Both the position numbers and the translations under genes were made by a program. The notes beneath the pieces were generated by a model. It worked only from the letters and a program-made list of their open reading frames with translations, was not told the origin of the DNA and did not search any database. Source: CAIQPS01 sp963783835 (GTDB taxonomy: Bacteria; Actinomycetota; Thermoleophilia; RBG-16-64-13). From it: a DNA stretch of 64,000 nucleotides. Where the stretch lies: NCBI GenBank assembly GCA_963783835.1, contig CAWAOX010000014.1, positions 310,001-374,000 of the forward strand. The letters run 5' to 3'. This document shows positions 24,594 to 32,335 of the stretch, in pieces. Position 1 is the first letter of the stretch, and the number at the start of each line of letters is the position of its first letter.

Positions 24594-24830
24594 TTAGGCT
24601 TCTTCTGCTTCCCCCGCGCCTGCCGCCAAACGTATAGCCCAGTCGGGGCACATGTCCTGGCAGAGCCGGCACGACGTGCAGGCTTCGGGCTTCGCCAGAT
24701 ACGGCGTGCCATCCTCCTTCTGAGCGATCGCGTCGAACGGGCAGAAGTGGGCGCAGATACCGCAGCGCTTGCAGCGCGCAGGGTCGAAAACCGGCTTTCT
24801 ATCTCCCGCTTTGAGCTTGGTGGCAGGCAT
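24594..24830 (-). CDS. 2[4Fe-4S] ferredoxin
   Basis: A 78-residue protein with two cluster motifs: CKRCGICAHFCPFDA and CTSCRLCQDMCPDWA (each CxxCxxCxxxCP). The arrangement and short N-terminus resemble the delta (KorD-like) ferredoxin subunits of 2-oxoacid oxidoreductases, but no alpha/beta/gamma subunits are nearby, so it is probably a free electron carrier. It starts 3 nt after the tgpA-like stop. Its position before nifS-iscU suggests that it feeds electrons to, or receives clusters from, that machinery. Confidence 0.9.
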   Translation of the reverse strand: MPATKLKAGDRKPVFDPARCKRCGICAHFCPFDAIAQKEDGTPYLAKPEACTSCRLCQDMCPDWAIRLAAGAGEAEEA

Positions 24831-24833
24831 ACG

Positions 24834-27143
24834 TCAATTGTATATCAGAGGAAGCTTTGGCGACCGCTGCGCCCCGGGCGCCGGACTGCGCGCCGGCGCC
24901 GCTTGCGGCACGCCATACCAGGTCAAGATCGTCTTGGGCCAACCGTGGCGCTTGCGGAGCCGTACCTCCACCTCCCGGCGGAACGCCTCGGCTCGGTCGA
25001 AGTCCGCTTCGGTCGCCGGCCATCCGCCGAAGAGGACGGCACCCGCGCGGACGGCGAGGGCTGGGTCGCGCTTCACTCTCAGGTGGGTTTCGATGATGTC
25101 GAGCACCTCCTCGATAGTGCGGCTGCTCGTCGTCGCCACTCCGTATCTAGAGAGGCCGGCGCGCAGGAGCCGCAACGAGGCGGCGAAGCGCTGGTCCAAA
25201 GTCCCCCGCCGCAGACCTCTCTCTCGCCACAACTTCCTTCCGACGGGCCAGGCGGCCAGCAGCGTCAGCACACCAAGCACCCAGGGCAGCCAGGCCGCGG
25301 AACCACTCGAACCGGGCGCGGAGTCCTGTCCCTGGGCGCCGCCGCCGTTCTGCCTGTTGGGGAAGTCGGTCGCTGGGACGTTGGTCGTCACGGTGGACTG
25401 TCCGGACTGGCCTGAGGCGAAGGGGTCATCGAACCCGGGGCTGGTCGAGGAGGCGCCGGGAGTCGGCAGGCCCCGGCCGGGAGTCGGGTCGAACGACACC
25501 CAGCCGACGGTCGGGAAGTACGCCTCCACCCAAGCATGGGCGTCGTTCGTGGCTACCGAGTAGACGCCCTTGGACTCCACGTCGCCGGTGGCGAAGCCGA
25601 CGGCTACCCTCGCCGGTACCCCGTTGAAGCGGAGGAGCATCGCCATGGTGCCGGCGAAATGCTGGCAGTATCCGGCGTGGGTATCGAGGAGGAAGGCGGC
25701 GTAGGGCGATGGGTAGTCGCTGGCCGGCGGCTCCAGCGTGTAGTCGTAGGTCAGCCGGAGGTACTGCTCCAGCCGCAAGGTGATCTCATAGGGATCCGTC
25801 GCATCCTCGACGATCTTCCGGTTCACAGAATAGAGATCCGCCCATTCCCAGCCGTCGGGAGCGGACTCGCTCAGGATGGCGCGCCAGGCGGCGTCCTTAT
25901 CCTGCCCCCCGATCTGGCCGGCCTGGGGGAATGGCAGTTCGAGGTAGCGCTGGACCGTTTCCGGGTAGTCCGACCCGAGGCCGACAATAGAACCGGGCGT
26001 CACTTTGGGGATCACCGCGCCGACGCTGTAATCGAGTGAAGGTCCGAGCGCATTGACGACGTGGAGGGAACGCGTGTCGTTCATGCGGACGACGACGTCC
26101 TGGTTGAGGGTGAGGGAGCGGGGATCGCCTCCCGTGAAGAAGTAGTTGGTGAACACCGACCGGACCCGGAACTGCTCGGTGACCGCCTGGCCTTCAGCGG
26201 AGGGCTCCGCGGCAGGTATCGAGTAGACGTAGCCGCTCGGTTGTTGCACCCGCTCTATGTTCTGCAGGAAGCTCTGGGACGAGACCCAGGCTTCGCCCGT
26301 GAACGAATCGAGCGCGTTCGCCCGCCAGTAGGAGGGCCGTGACGACTGCACTTTCATGATCACGACGTTGTTGGCCGGATCGAGCAGCTGCGGGTAATTC
26401 TGCAGCCAGTTGAAGGAGTAGATGGAACTGCCCTGGTTGAAGGGGTTCCAGGTCCGCCAGTCCTGCCAGGGGGCGGCGGCCGCCGATGGCGCCGCGCCGA
26501 GCAGCACGATGGCCAGCAACGAGGCCATCACTCCCACAGCCACCCCGGGTATCGCGTCCCGCAGTCGCCAGGTGCGCCGCTCGAGGCTGCGAGCCAGGAC
26601 CAGCAGACAGGCGGCGAGGACTAGGAAGAGGACGGCGAGTCCGACCACTCGCGGCACGGTATCCACGGTGAAGCTGAACCCCAGCAGCACCAGCACCACC
26701 GTGATGCCGGGTATGGGCCTGCGCAGGCTCAGCGCCAGCAGGGAGGCCATTCCAGTGAGCCAGTACACGATGGAGGCCAGCAGTAGGCGCAACTCGGGAG
26801 CGCCCGTGAGATTGAGCGGGAAGAACCTGGTTGTGTACTGGGCCGCGCCCGCGCTCAACTGTTCGACGTAGAAACGGTACAGGTCGCCGATCCCCTCGAC
26901 GTCCACCGTCGGCGGGATGGTCGTGCGAAGCAACAGATAGGCGCCGATCGGAAGAAGCACGATCGAGACCGCCCAGACCTTGCGGTAGACAAGGCCGGCG
27001 GCTCCGCACAAAGAAGCGACTATCACGGCCCGCAGCAGGATGGTCGACATGGATGGGTGAAGCACCCGGTCGAGGGCCAGGGCCGCTGAGGCGGCCATGC
27101 CGATGAAGCAAAGGAGATAGAGGAAGCGGGGGAAGATCTTCAT
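24834..27143 (-). CDS. TgpA-like transglutaminase-domain membrane protein
   Basis: A 769-residue protein. The N-terminal ~220 residues contain about six membrane helices, followed by an extracytoplasmic segment and a transglutaminase-like core with Cys in AGYCQHFA, His in NDAHAWVEAYF and Asp in SFDPTPG. A C-terminal helix (WLPWVLGVLTLLAAWPVG) is followed by a cytoplasmic helical domain. The start ATG at 27143 overlaps the DUF58 stop (ATGA), favouring it over the longer GTG-type extension. MoxR-DUF58-TgpA sets are common in bacteria and probably process or assemble extracytoplasmic proteins; the exact substrate is unknown. Confidence 0.9.
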   Translation of the reverse strand: MKIFPRFLYLLCFIGMAASAALALDRVLHPSMSTILLRAVIVASLCGAAGLVYRKVWAVSIVLLPIGAYLLLRTTIPPTVDVEGIGDLYRFYVEQLSAGAAQYTTRFFPLNLTGAPELRLLLASIVYWLTGMASLLALSLRRPIPGITVVLVLLGFSFTVDTVPRVVGLAVLFLVLAACLLVLARSLERRTWRLRDAIPGVAVGVMASLLAIVLLGAAPSAAAAPWQDWRTWNPFNQGSSIYSFNWLQNYPQLLDPANNVVIMKVQSSRPSYWRANALDSFTGEAWVSSQSFLQNIERVQQPSGYVYSIPAAEPSAEGQAVTEQFRVRSVFTNYFFTGGDPRSLTLNQDVVVRMNDTRSLHVVNALGPSLDYSVGAVIPKVTPGSIVGLGSDYPETVQRYLELPFPQAGQIGGQDKDAAWRAILSESAPDGWEWADLYSVNRKIVEDATDPYEITLRLEQYLRLTYDYTLEPPASDYPSPYAAFLLDTHAGYCQHFAGTMAMLLRFNGVPARVAVGFATGDVESKGVYSVATNDAHAWVEAYFPTVGWVSFDPTPGRGLPTPGASSTSPGFDDPFASGQSGQSTVTTNVPATDFPNRQNGGGAQGQDSAPGSSGSAAWLPWVLGVLTLLAAWPVGRKLWRERGLRRGTLDQRFAASLRLLRAGLSRYGVATTSSRTIEEVLDIIETHLRVKRDPALAVRAGAVLFGGWPATEADFDRAEAFRREVEVRLRKRHGWPKTILTWYGVPQAAPARSPAPGAQRSPKLPLIYN

Positions 27144-28510
27144 CCCGCGGCCACCCGGCCCGGTCGCCCACCGTGCCACGACGACAGGCTTCTCGCGAGG
27201 TCGTCGCCCTGGGTAAGGGTAAGGCAGCGCACCCCGGAGGACGAGAGCGACAACAGCAGCGACCGGGTATCGACCGGCAGCTCGCCCGGCTGGGCGTGGG
27301 ACCCAGCCGGCTCGTTGCCGGCGCCGCCGCTGCCACCGCGGTCTGCTGCATCCCGCGCCGGGAGGAAGGGGAGGAGCGGCGCGCCGGAGCTTGCTCCGGC
27401 GAACGAGAACCCGGGTACATACAAGAAGGCCAGTCGCACCCCGTCCTCCCGCAGGCCGATAAGGGCGCGGGCCATCTGGGCGTCGAGAGTCATGCCCACC
27501 AGGGTGAGCGTCTGGGAGCGCAGAGGGGACAGGCGATCACTGAGGAGCCGGCGGAGCACCAAGGCGAGAGGAGCGGTCGCGTCCGCGTCGGTCTGCGCGA
27601 GCGCCTCGAGTAGAGCCCGCCGCCCCCCGCCGTCCGGGGTGAGCCGGACCTGCCGCCGGTTCCTCTCGTGGCAGATGAGCGTGACTCCGCGTCCCGCGCG
27701 GAGAGCGTAGTCCGCGACACTGCCCGCGGCACGGACGGCCAGTTCGAAGTTGGTCTCGGGAGGGCTCCCGACCACCTGGTCGGCGCTGCCGTCCAGAAGG
27801 AGGGTGATGTCGGCGCCGGCCGGTTCCTCCATCTCGCGCAACATGAGGATGCCGGTCTTGGCCGTACTCTTCCAGTCGATGTGGCTGAGGGGCTCTCCCG
27901 GCTGGTGCGGGCGGATGCCCCGGAACTCCGACGCTCCCGGCGTTGGCAACCCCTTCTGCCCCGCCCAATCCTGCTTGAGGCCCAGCTCAGGGTGGAGCAC
28001 GCAGGACCTAAGGAAGGCGATGCGGGGATAGACGGTCACCGTCATCGGCGTCCCCACCGGGTGAGTGGCGGAAGCGATGCCCAAGGGGTCCTCGGTGACG
28101 GCCTCGGGCTCGGGCAGGGTGTGCACTCCCCGGTTCACCCGCCCCATGCGGGTCTTGAGCACTTGGCTCCCCCGCGGTCCCATGCTCTCGATCTCGGCCT
28201 CCAGATCGTCACCCATCAGCCCCGCGGTGGGTGTTCGCAGCGTCAGCTGCGGCCCCGGCAAGAAAGAAGCATTCTTGACCTCGATGGCGTATTCTGGCTC
28301 GTCACCCGCGACCGGCCGCTCTGGAGTAAGGGAGCGGGTCATCTGTATCCGCCTGCCGGTGAGCATCACCAGTAGCCAGGAGACGATCGCTACCGCCACA
28401 AAGGCGAACGCGATGAGATACAGTTCCCAGGTCCCGAGCATCCGCCCCGCCAAGTAGGTACCGGCGGCGAGGCCGAGGACGCCGAGGCCGCGGCCTGTGG
28501 GGCGAGGCAC
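27140..28510 (-). CDS. DUF58-domain protein (MoxR partner)
   Basis: A 456-residue protein with an N-terminal membrane hairpin (two helices within residues ~8-50) and a cytoplasmic/peripheral DUF58 core: GIRPHQPGEPLSHIDWKST is the signature, followed by a vWA-like DITLLLDGSADQV with a Ser/Asp MIDAS-like start. It begins at GTG one base after the moxR stop and overlaps the transglutaminase gene. The MoxR/vWA/TgpA association is established as a conserved gene set; the function here is inferred. Confidence 0.9.
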   Translation of the reverse strand: MPRPTGRGLGVLGLAAGTYLAGRMLGTWELYLIAFAFVAVAIVSWLLVMLTGRRIQMTRSLTPERPVAGDEPEYAIEVKNASFLPGPQLTLRTPTAGLMGDDLEAEIESMGPRGSQVLKTRMGRVNRGVHTLPEPEAVTEDPLGIASATHPVGTPMTVTVYPRIAFLRSCVLHPELGLKQDWAGQKGLPTPGASEFRGIRPHQPGEPLSHIDWKSTAKTGILMLREMEEPAGADITLLLDGSADQVVGSPPETNFELAVRAAGSVADYALRAGRGVTLICHERNRRQVRLTPDGGGRRALLEALAQTDADATAPLALVLRRLLSDRLSPLRSQTLTLVGMTLDAQMARALIGLREDGVRLAFLYVPGFSFAGASSGAPLLPFLPARDAADRGGSGGAGNEPAGSHAQPGELPVDTRSLLLSLSSSGVRCLTLTQGDDLARSLSSWHGGRPGRVAAG

Positions 28511-28511
28511 T

Positions 28512-29696
28512 CTACCCCCCGGTCTGCGGGACCGGCACCGTCTCGAGCAGTCTGGCCACCACGTTCTCCGCGCTCACCCCGTGCACCTTGGCGTCGGGAG
28601 AGAGCATGAGCCGGTGGGCCAGCACCCGCACGGCGAGGTCTTTGATGTCTTTGGGAACGACGAAATCCCGGCCGCGCAGCAGGGCGAGGGCCTTGGCCGC
28701 CCTGGTGAGGGCGATGCCGGCCCGGGGGCTGGCGCCCAAGTAGATCTCTCGCTGCTGGCGTGTCGCGGCGAGCAGGTCGACTACGTAGCCGCGGAGCGCC
28801 GGCGCGACCCGGACCCGGGTGACCGCCTGCGTCATGGCAAGCACCTCAGATCCGTCGAGCACCGGGCGAAGCTCGGCAAGCGGGTCGTGGGATGTCTGTT
28901 CGTGGATGATCCTCTCCTCCGCTTCGGGTGAGGGGTAACCGAGGCTCAGACGCATCATGAAGCGGTCGAGTTGCGCTTCGGGTAGAGGGTAGGTGCCTTC
29001 GTACTCGATGGGGTTCTGCGTGGCGATGACCATGAACGGGGGATCTATCGGGTGTGTGATGCTATCGATAGTCGCCTGGCGCTCTTCCATGCACTCGAGA
29101 AGGCTGGATTGCGTCTTGGGCGAAGCCCGGTTGATCTCGTCGGCGAGCACGATGTTGGCGAAGATCGGACCGGGCCGGAACTCGAACTCCCCACTCTTCT
29201 GGTTGAACACGGTCACGCCGGTCACGTCGCCCGGAAGGAGGTCGGGAGTGAACTGCACCCGGGCGAAACGGCAGTCGATCGTCTTGGCGAGCGACTTGGC
29301 GAGGAGCGTCTTGCCGACTCCCGGGAAGTCCTCGACGATGAGATGGCCGCCGGCCAGCAAGGCTACGACGCACGCACGGATCACCTCTTCCTTGCCAAGA
29401 ATGACAGAGCCGATCCCTGCCGCTATCTGCGCGGCTCGCCGCGCCACCTCCGTCATCTCGCCGTCCTGAAGGACGGGCGCGATGGGAGCGCCGGTCGAGT
29501 GGGCCGGGCTCACGCGGATGGTGGGGCGGTCGGCCGGGTAGGAAGGCGGCGGAACGTCCGACGCCTCAGGGCCGGGGTCGGGAGCGTTCTCAAACCGGGC
29601 TTCTTCAGCGGCGTCTACCGATGCGAACGGGTCGCCCCGATACGCATATTCGCCGGGGCCGGCCGTTTTGGGGCGGCCGAAAAACCAATCGGGCAT
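28512..29696 (-). CDS. MoxR-family AAA+ ATPase
   Basis: A 394-residue protein. The first ~75 residues form a low-complexity Pro-rich extension not typical of short MoxR proteins. The AAA+ core has Walker A DFPGVGKTLLAK, Walker B VLADEINRASPKTQSSLLE, sensor 1 ATQNPIEYEGTYPLPEAQ and a Lid with RVRVAPALRGYV and GASPRAGIAL. Start ATG 29696 has GGGAGGAAGTC directly upstream; a much longer open frame extends upstream through the divergent kinase gene and is rejected. MoxR ATPases act as chaperones with DUF58/vWA partners. The first gene of the operon. Confidence 0.93.
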   Translation of the reverse strand: MPDWFFGRPKTAGPGEYAYRGDPFASVDAAEEARFENAPDPGPEASDVPPPSYPADRPTIRVSPAHSTGAPIAPVLQDGEMTEVARRAAQIAAGIGSVILGKEEVIRACVVALLAGGHLIVEDFPGVGKTLLAKSLAKTIDCRFARVQFTPDLLPGDVTGVTVFNQKSGEFEFRPGPIFANIVLADEINRASPKTQSSLLECMEERQATIDSITHPIDPPFMVIATQNPIEYEGTYPLPEAQLDRFMMRLSLGYPSPEAEERIIHEQTSHDPLAELRPVLDGSEVLAMTQAVTRVRVAPALRGYVVDLLAATRQQREIYLGASPRAGIALTRAAKALALLRGRDFVVPKDIKDLAVRVLAHRLMLSPDAKVHGVSAENVVARLLETVPVPQTGG

Positions 29697-29751
29697 GACT
29701 TCCTCCCATTGTGTGACGCGTATTGTACCCTGGCCTTGGGAGCGCGACACG

Positions 29752-29780
29752 TTGCCACATCTTCGAGACGCTGGCATACT
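29752..29780 (+). promoter_or_regulatory. Promoter for the pseudokinase gene
   Basis: TTGCCA (29752-29757) and CATACT (29775-29780) with 17-bp spacing lie 73 bp upstream of the ATG at 29853, which has GGAGG 7 nt before it. On the opposite strand a TACAAT hexamer near 29732 could serve moxR, so the 157-bp gap probably holds divergent promoters. Confidence 0.5.
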
Positions 29781-29852
29781 GTTCTGTGAACCTCGTGCAC
29801 GCGAGGCAGGTCCTTCGCGTCGGCGCGACGGTGCAGTGATGGAGGCGGCAAG

Positions 29853-31736
29853 ATGTCCGAGACCCCCCAAGCCCAAGGCGAGACGCTGCGTCAACGACTG
29901 GTGCGAGGCCCGTTGGACGCAGGGACGGCCTTGGCCATTCTCGAGCAATTGCTCACGGCTCTCGAGCCCGTTCACCGGCGCGGAGCCGTTCACGGCCGCA
30001 TCACGCCTGACGGCATCTACCTCAGCCCGGATGGCAGCGCCACTCTTTCCGGGCTGGAGACGGCAGGAACCAGCGATGACCCCGGCACGATGGCAGACGG
30101 CCGGCTTCCCGACGACCCGGGCTACATGGCTCCCGAACAGATCAGCGCCGACTTTGTGGACGCTCGGGCGGACGTTTTCGCCCTGGGGGTCATAGCGTAC
30201 GAGATGCTGATCGGGAGGAATCCGTTTTGGGCAGGTGAGGGAGCGCCGCCCGGGACGGTGGTGTACCGGATCGTCTACAGGCCCTACCCTGAGATCGCCC
30301 CGGGAGTGATACCCGGTTTGACCGAAGGTGTTCGAGGCGTCATCACGGCCGCTATGGCCAAGGACGCTCGAACCCGCTTCGCCGACGCCCAGAGCTTCCT
30401 CGAGGCATTGGTGGGGGCTCGCTCCTCGTTCGAGGGAGCTGCGCAGGCCGCGGTAGCCGGGGCTGTTCTGTGGCCGGACGAGAGTCGCCACTTCGGAGAC
30501 GCTTTCGCAGATTGGGTCTTCGAGGCCCGGCGCAGTTGGGGCCCCTATTTCGCGGCGGCGAGCATCGTGATCGTGGGTCTGGTGGTCGTGCTCCTGGTGG
30601 TTCTCTACAGAGCGCAAGTCACGAGTGCCACCGAAACGACAGCGGTCGCGTCGAGCGTGAGCACGTCCACCACGTCAGCCACGCTGCCGGTGGAGGTCGT
30701 CGCGACGAGTATCAGCGAAGTCTCGACCACGACAACCAGCACGACGATCCCCGCGTCGACGACGAGCAGCGTGAGCACCACGACCACTGTTCAGGCCAAG
30801 CTTGCGGCGACCGTGACGCTGAGTGCACTCTCCTCCACCTACAGCGGTTCGCCAATCCGGGCTTCGGCTAAGACGAATCCCGAGGGCCTCAAGATCAGCA
30901 TCGCGTACAGCCAGGCGGGCGAAGCCGTTACCTCTCCGACAAATGCCGGCACCTATGAGGTGACTGCGACAATCGACGACGCCCAGTACCAAGGCACGGC
31001 CACCGGCACACTTACGATAGCCAAGAGGAATCCCACGATCGATGTGCGCGGCTGGAGCGGGACCTACACAGGTGGGGCCCACCGGGCCAGCGGCACTGCC
31101 ACCGGAGTCAAGGGTGAGAACCTTAGCTCCCGCTTGAGCTTCACCGACAGCTATACAAACGTGCCGGGCGGCTACGCACACTGGACCTTCAGCGGGAACA
31201 ACAACTACAACAGTGCCAGCGGCAGCGTTCCCATCGTCATAAGGAAGGCGAACGCGAGCATCAGCGTCGCTGGGTACAACCGCGCCTACGACGGCCGTTC
31301 CCACGGGGCGACGCTTACCTACGCCAGGGGAGCAGGGGGAGAGAATCTGAGCAGCCTCATGACCATTGGAGCAGCAAATCTACACCAATGTGCCTGGTGG
31401 CCCCGCGCTTTGGAGCTTCAAAGGGAACGGGAACTACAACAGTGCCAGCGGCAGCGTCTCCATCGTTATCAGCAAGGCGAACGCCACGATCCGCGCCTCA
31501 GGCTGGAGCGGCGAGTACGACGGCTACTACACGGCGCTGAGGGTTCGGCCACCGGGGCATTGGGCGAGAGTCTGAGCGGCCTGCTCAATCTTGGTGCGAG
31601 CTTCAGAGACGTCGGTAGCCACACGGCTTCCTGGACCTTTGCCGGCAACAGCAACTACAACAGCGACTCAGGAAGCGTTTCCATAGTCATCTCGGAGCCT
31701 CCCACCACCACGACCACGGAGCCACCGGCTCCTTAG
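29853..31736 (+). CDS. Membrane pseudokinase with four extracytoplasmic MBG-like repeats (internal frameshift pair)
   Basis: A 627-residue reading. Residues ~1-205 match the C-lobe of Ser/Thr kinases (PGYMAPEQISADFVDARADV, FALGVIAYEMLIGRNPF), but the N-lobe with the ATP-binding Lys is absent, HRD is replaced by VHGRITPDG and DFG by LSGLE, so no phosphotransfer is expected. A helix near 235-254 (SIVIVGLVVVLLVVLY) crosses the membrane. A Thr/Ser-rich stalk leads to one MBG domain and three ~75-residue repeats with NYNSxSGSVxIVI. Between ~31365 and ~31545 the correct repeat sequence lies in the +1 frame (IYTNVPGGPALWSF ...), so two compensating indels scramble about 55 residues of the main frame. 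It is probably an extracellular ligand sensor or adhesin. Confidence 0.72.
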   Translation: MSETPQAQGETLRQRLVRGPLDAGTALAILEQLLTALEPVHRRGAVHGRITPDGIYLSPDGSATLSGLETAGTSDDPGTMADGRLPDDPGYMAPEQISADFVDARADVFALGVIAYEMLIGRNPFWAGEGAPPGTVVYRIVYRPYPEIAPGVIPGLTEGVRGVITAAMAKDARTRFADAQSFLEALVGARSSFEGAAQAAVAGAVLWPDESRHFGDAFADWVFEARRSWGPYFAAASIVIVGLVVVLLVVLYRAQVTSATETTAVASSVSTSTTSATLPVEVVATSISEVSTTTTSTTIPASTTSSVSTTTTVQAKLAATVTLSALSSTYSGSPIRASAKTNPEGLKISIAYSQAGEAVTSPTNAGTYEVTATIDDAQYQGTATGTLTIAKRNPTIDVRGWSGTYTGGAHRASGTATGVKGENLSSRLSFTDSYTNVPGGYAHWTFSGNNNYNSASGSVPIVIRKANASISVAGYNRAYDGRSHGATLTYARGAGGENLSSLMTIGAANLHQCAWWPRALELQRERELQQCQRQRLHRYQQGERHDPRLRLERRVRRLLHGAEGSATGALGESLSGLLNLGASFRDVGSHTASWTFAGNSNYNSDSGSVSIVISEPPTTTTTEPPAP

Positions 31737-31765
31737 TCCTGGCGCTCCCCTCTCGCGCCCGCTCC

Positions 31766-31794
31766 TTGAAGTTCCCCCTGCGTACCACTACACT
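31766..31794 (+). promoter_or_regulatory. Promoter of the T-box/ileS transcript
   Basis: TTGAAG (31766-31771) and TACACT (31789-31794) are 17 bp apart, placing the transcript start near 31801, right at the first bases of T-box stem I. Confidence 0.6.
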
Positions 31795-31799
31795 ACCCG

Positions 31800-32226
31800 G
31801 GCGCAAAGGCGATGACGGGAACGAGTAGGCGTTGCTCTTCTCGCGAGCGAACCGGGGATGGTGTGAGCCCGGTGAGAATCAGCGACTGAATATCATCCCC
31901 GAGCCGCCAGCCGAACGGCCGAGCCGCCGGCCGCGGGCATAGCCCGCCGCTGGTTGGACGACAAGCACAGGTCGCCGTGTCATCGCGGACCTGCAGCCAA
32001 GTAGACCTGGACGGGTCCTTCCCGTAACAGAAGGGGGGCGTAGCCGCCATCGGCCCCAACCGCGTGATCGCGTGGGGGCCACGGGGGCGCGTCCGCAGAG
32101 AGGGTCGAGTGCCGGCAACGGCGCCCGGCCAAGTAGGGTGGTACCGCGGGTCACGTCCCGTCCCTACGTGCAGCCCCGCCGGCATGCCGGCAGGCGCAGC
32201 GCGGGGCGGGGCGTATTTGTTTTTGG
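31800..32226 (+). promoter_or_regulatory. T-box leader of ileS with terminator
   Basis: An isoleucyl-tRNA-sensing leader. Stem I begins near GATGACGGGAACGAGTAG (31811), continues through GGTGTGAGCCCGGTGAG, and carries the specifier segment GAATATCATCC with AUC at 31892-31894, an isoleucine codon. The T-box proper, AGGGTGGTACCGCG, lies at 32135-32148; UGGU there would pair with the free acceptor end of uncharged tRNA-Ile. A GCCCCGC ... GCGGGGC hairpin near 32173-32210, followed by TATTTGTTTTT, fits an intrinsic terminator, so control is probably by antitermination. The 5' and 3' limits are approximate. Confidence 0.93.
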
Positions 32227-32335
32227 GGCAAGGTTCGCCGAGCGGGCGATGGGCGGCGGCGCAGGACGGCGCCGGGCGGCAACGGGACCGCCGCACCTCG
32301 CCGGTTCGCTTCGGCGCCGCCGACTAGGAGGACAT

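Noticed and set aside
29697..30617. A 307-residue N-terminal extension of moxR
   Set aside because: It overlaps the pseudokinase gene on the other strand and its own ribosome-binding site GGGAGGAAG immediately precedes ATG 29696.
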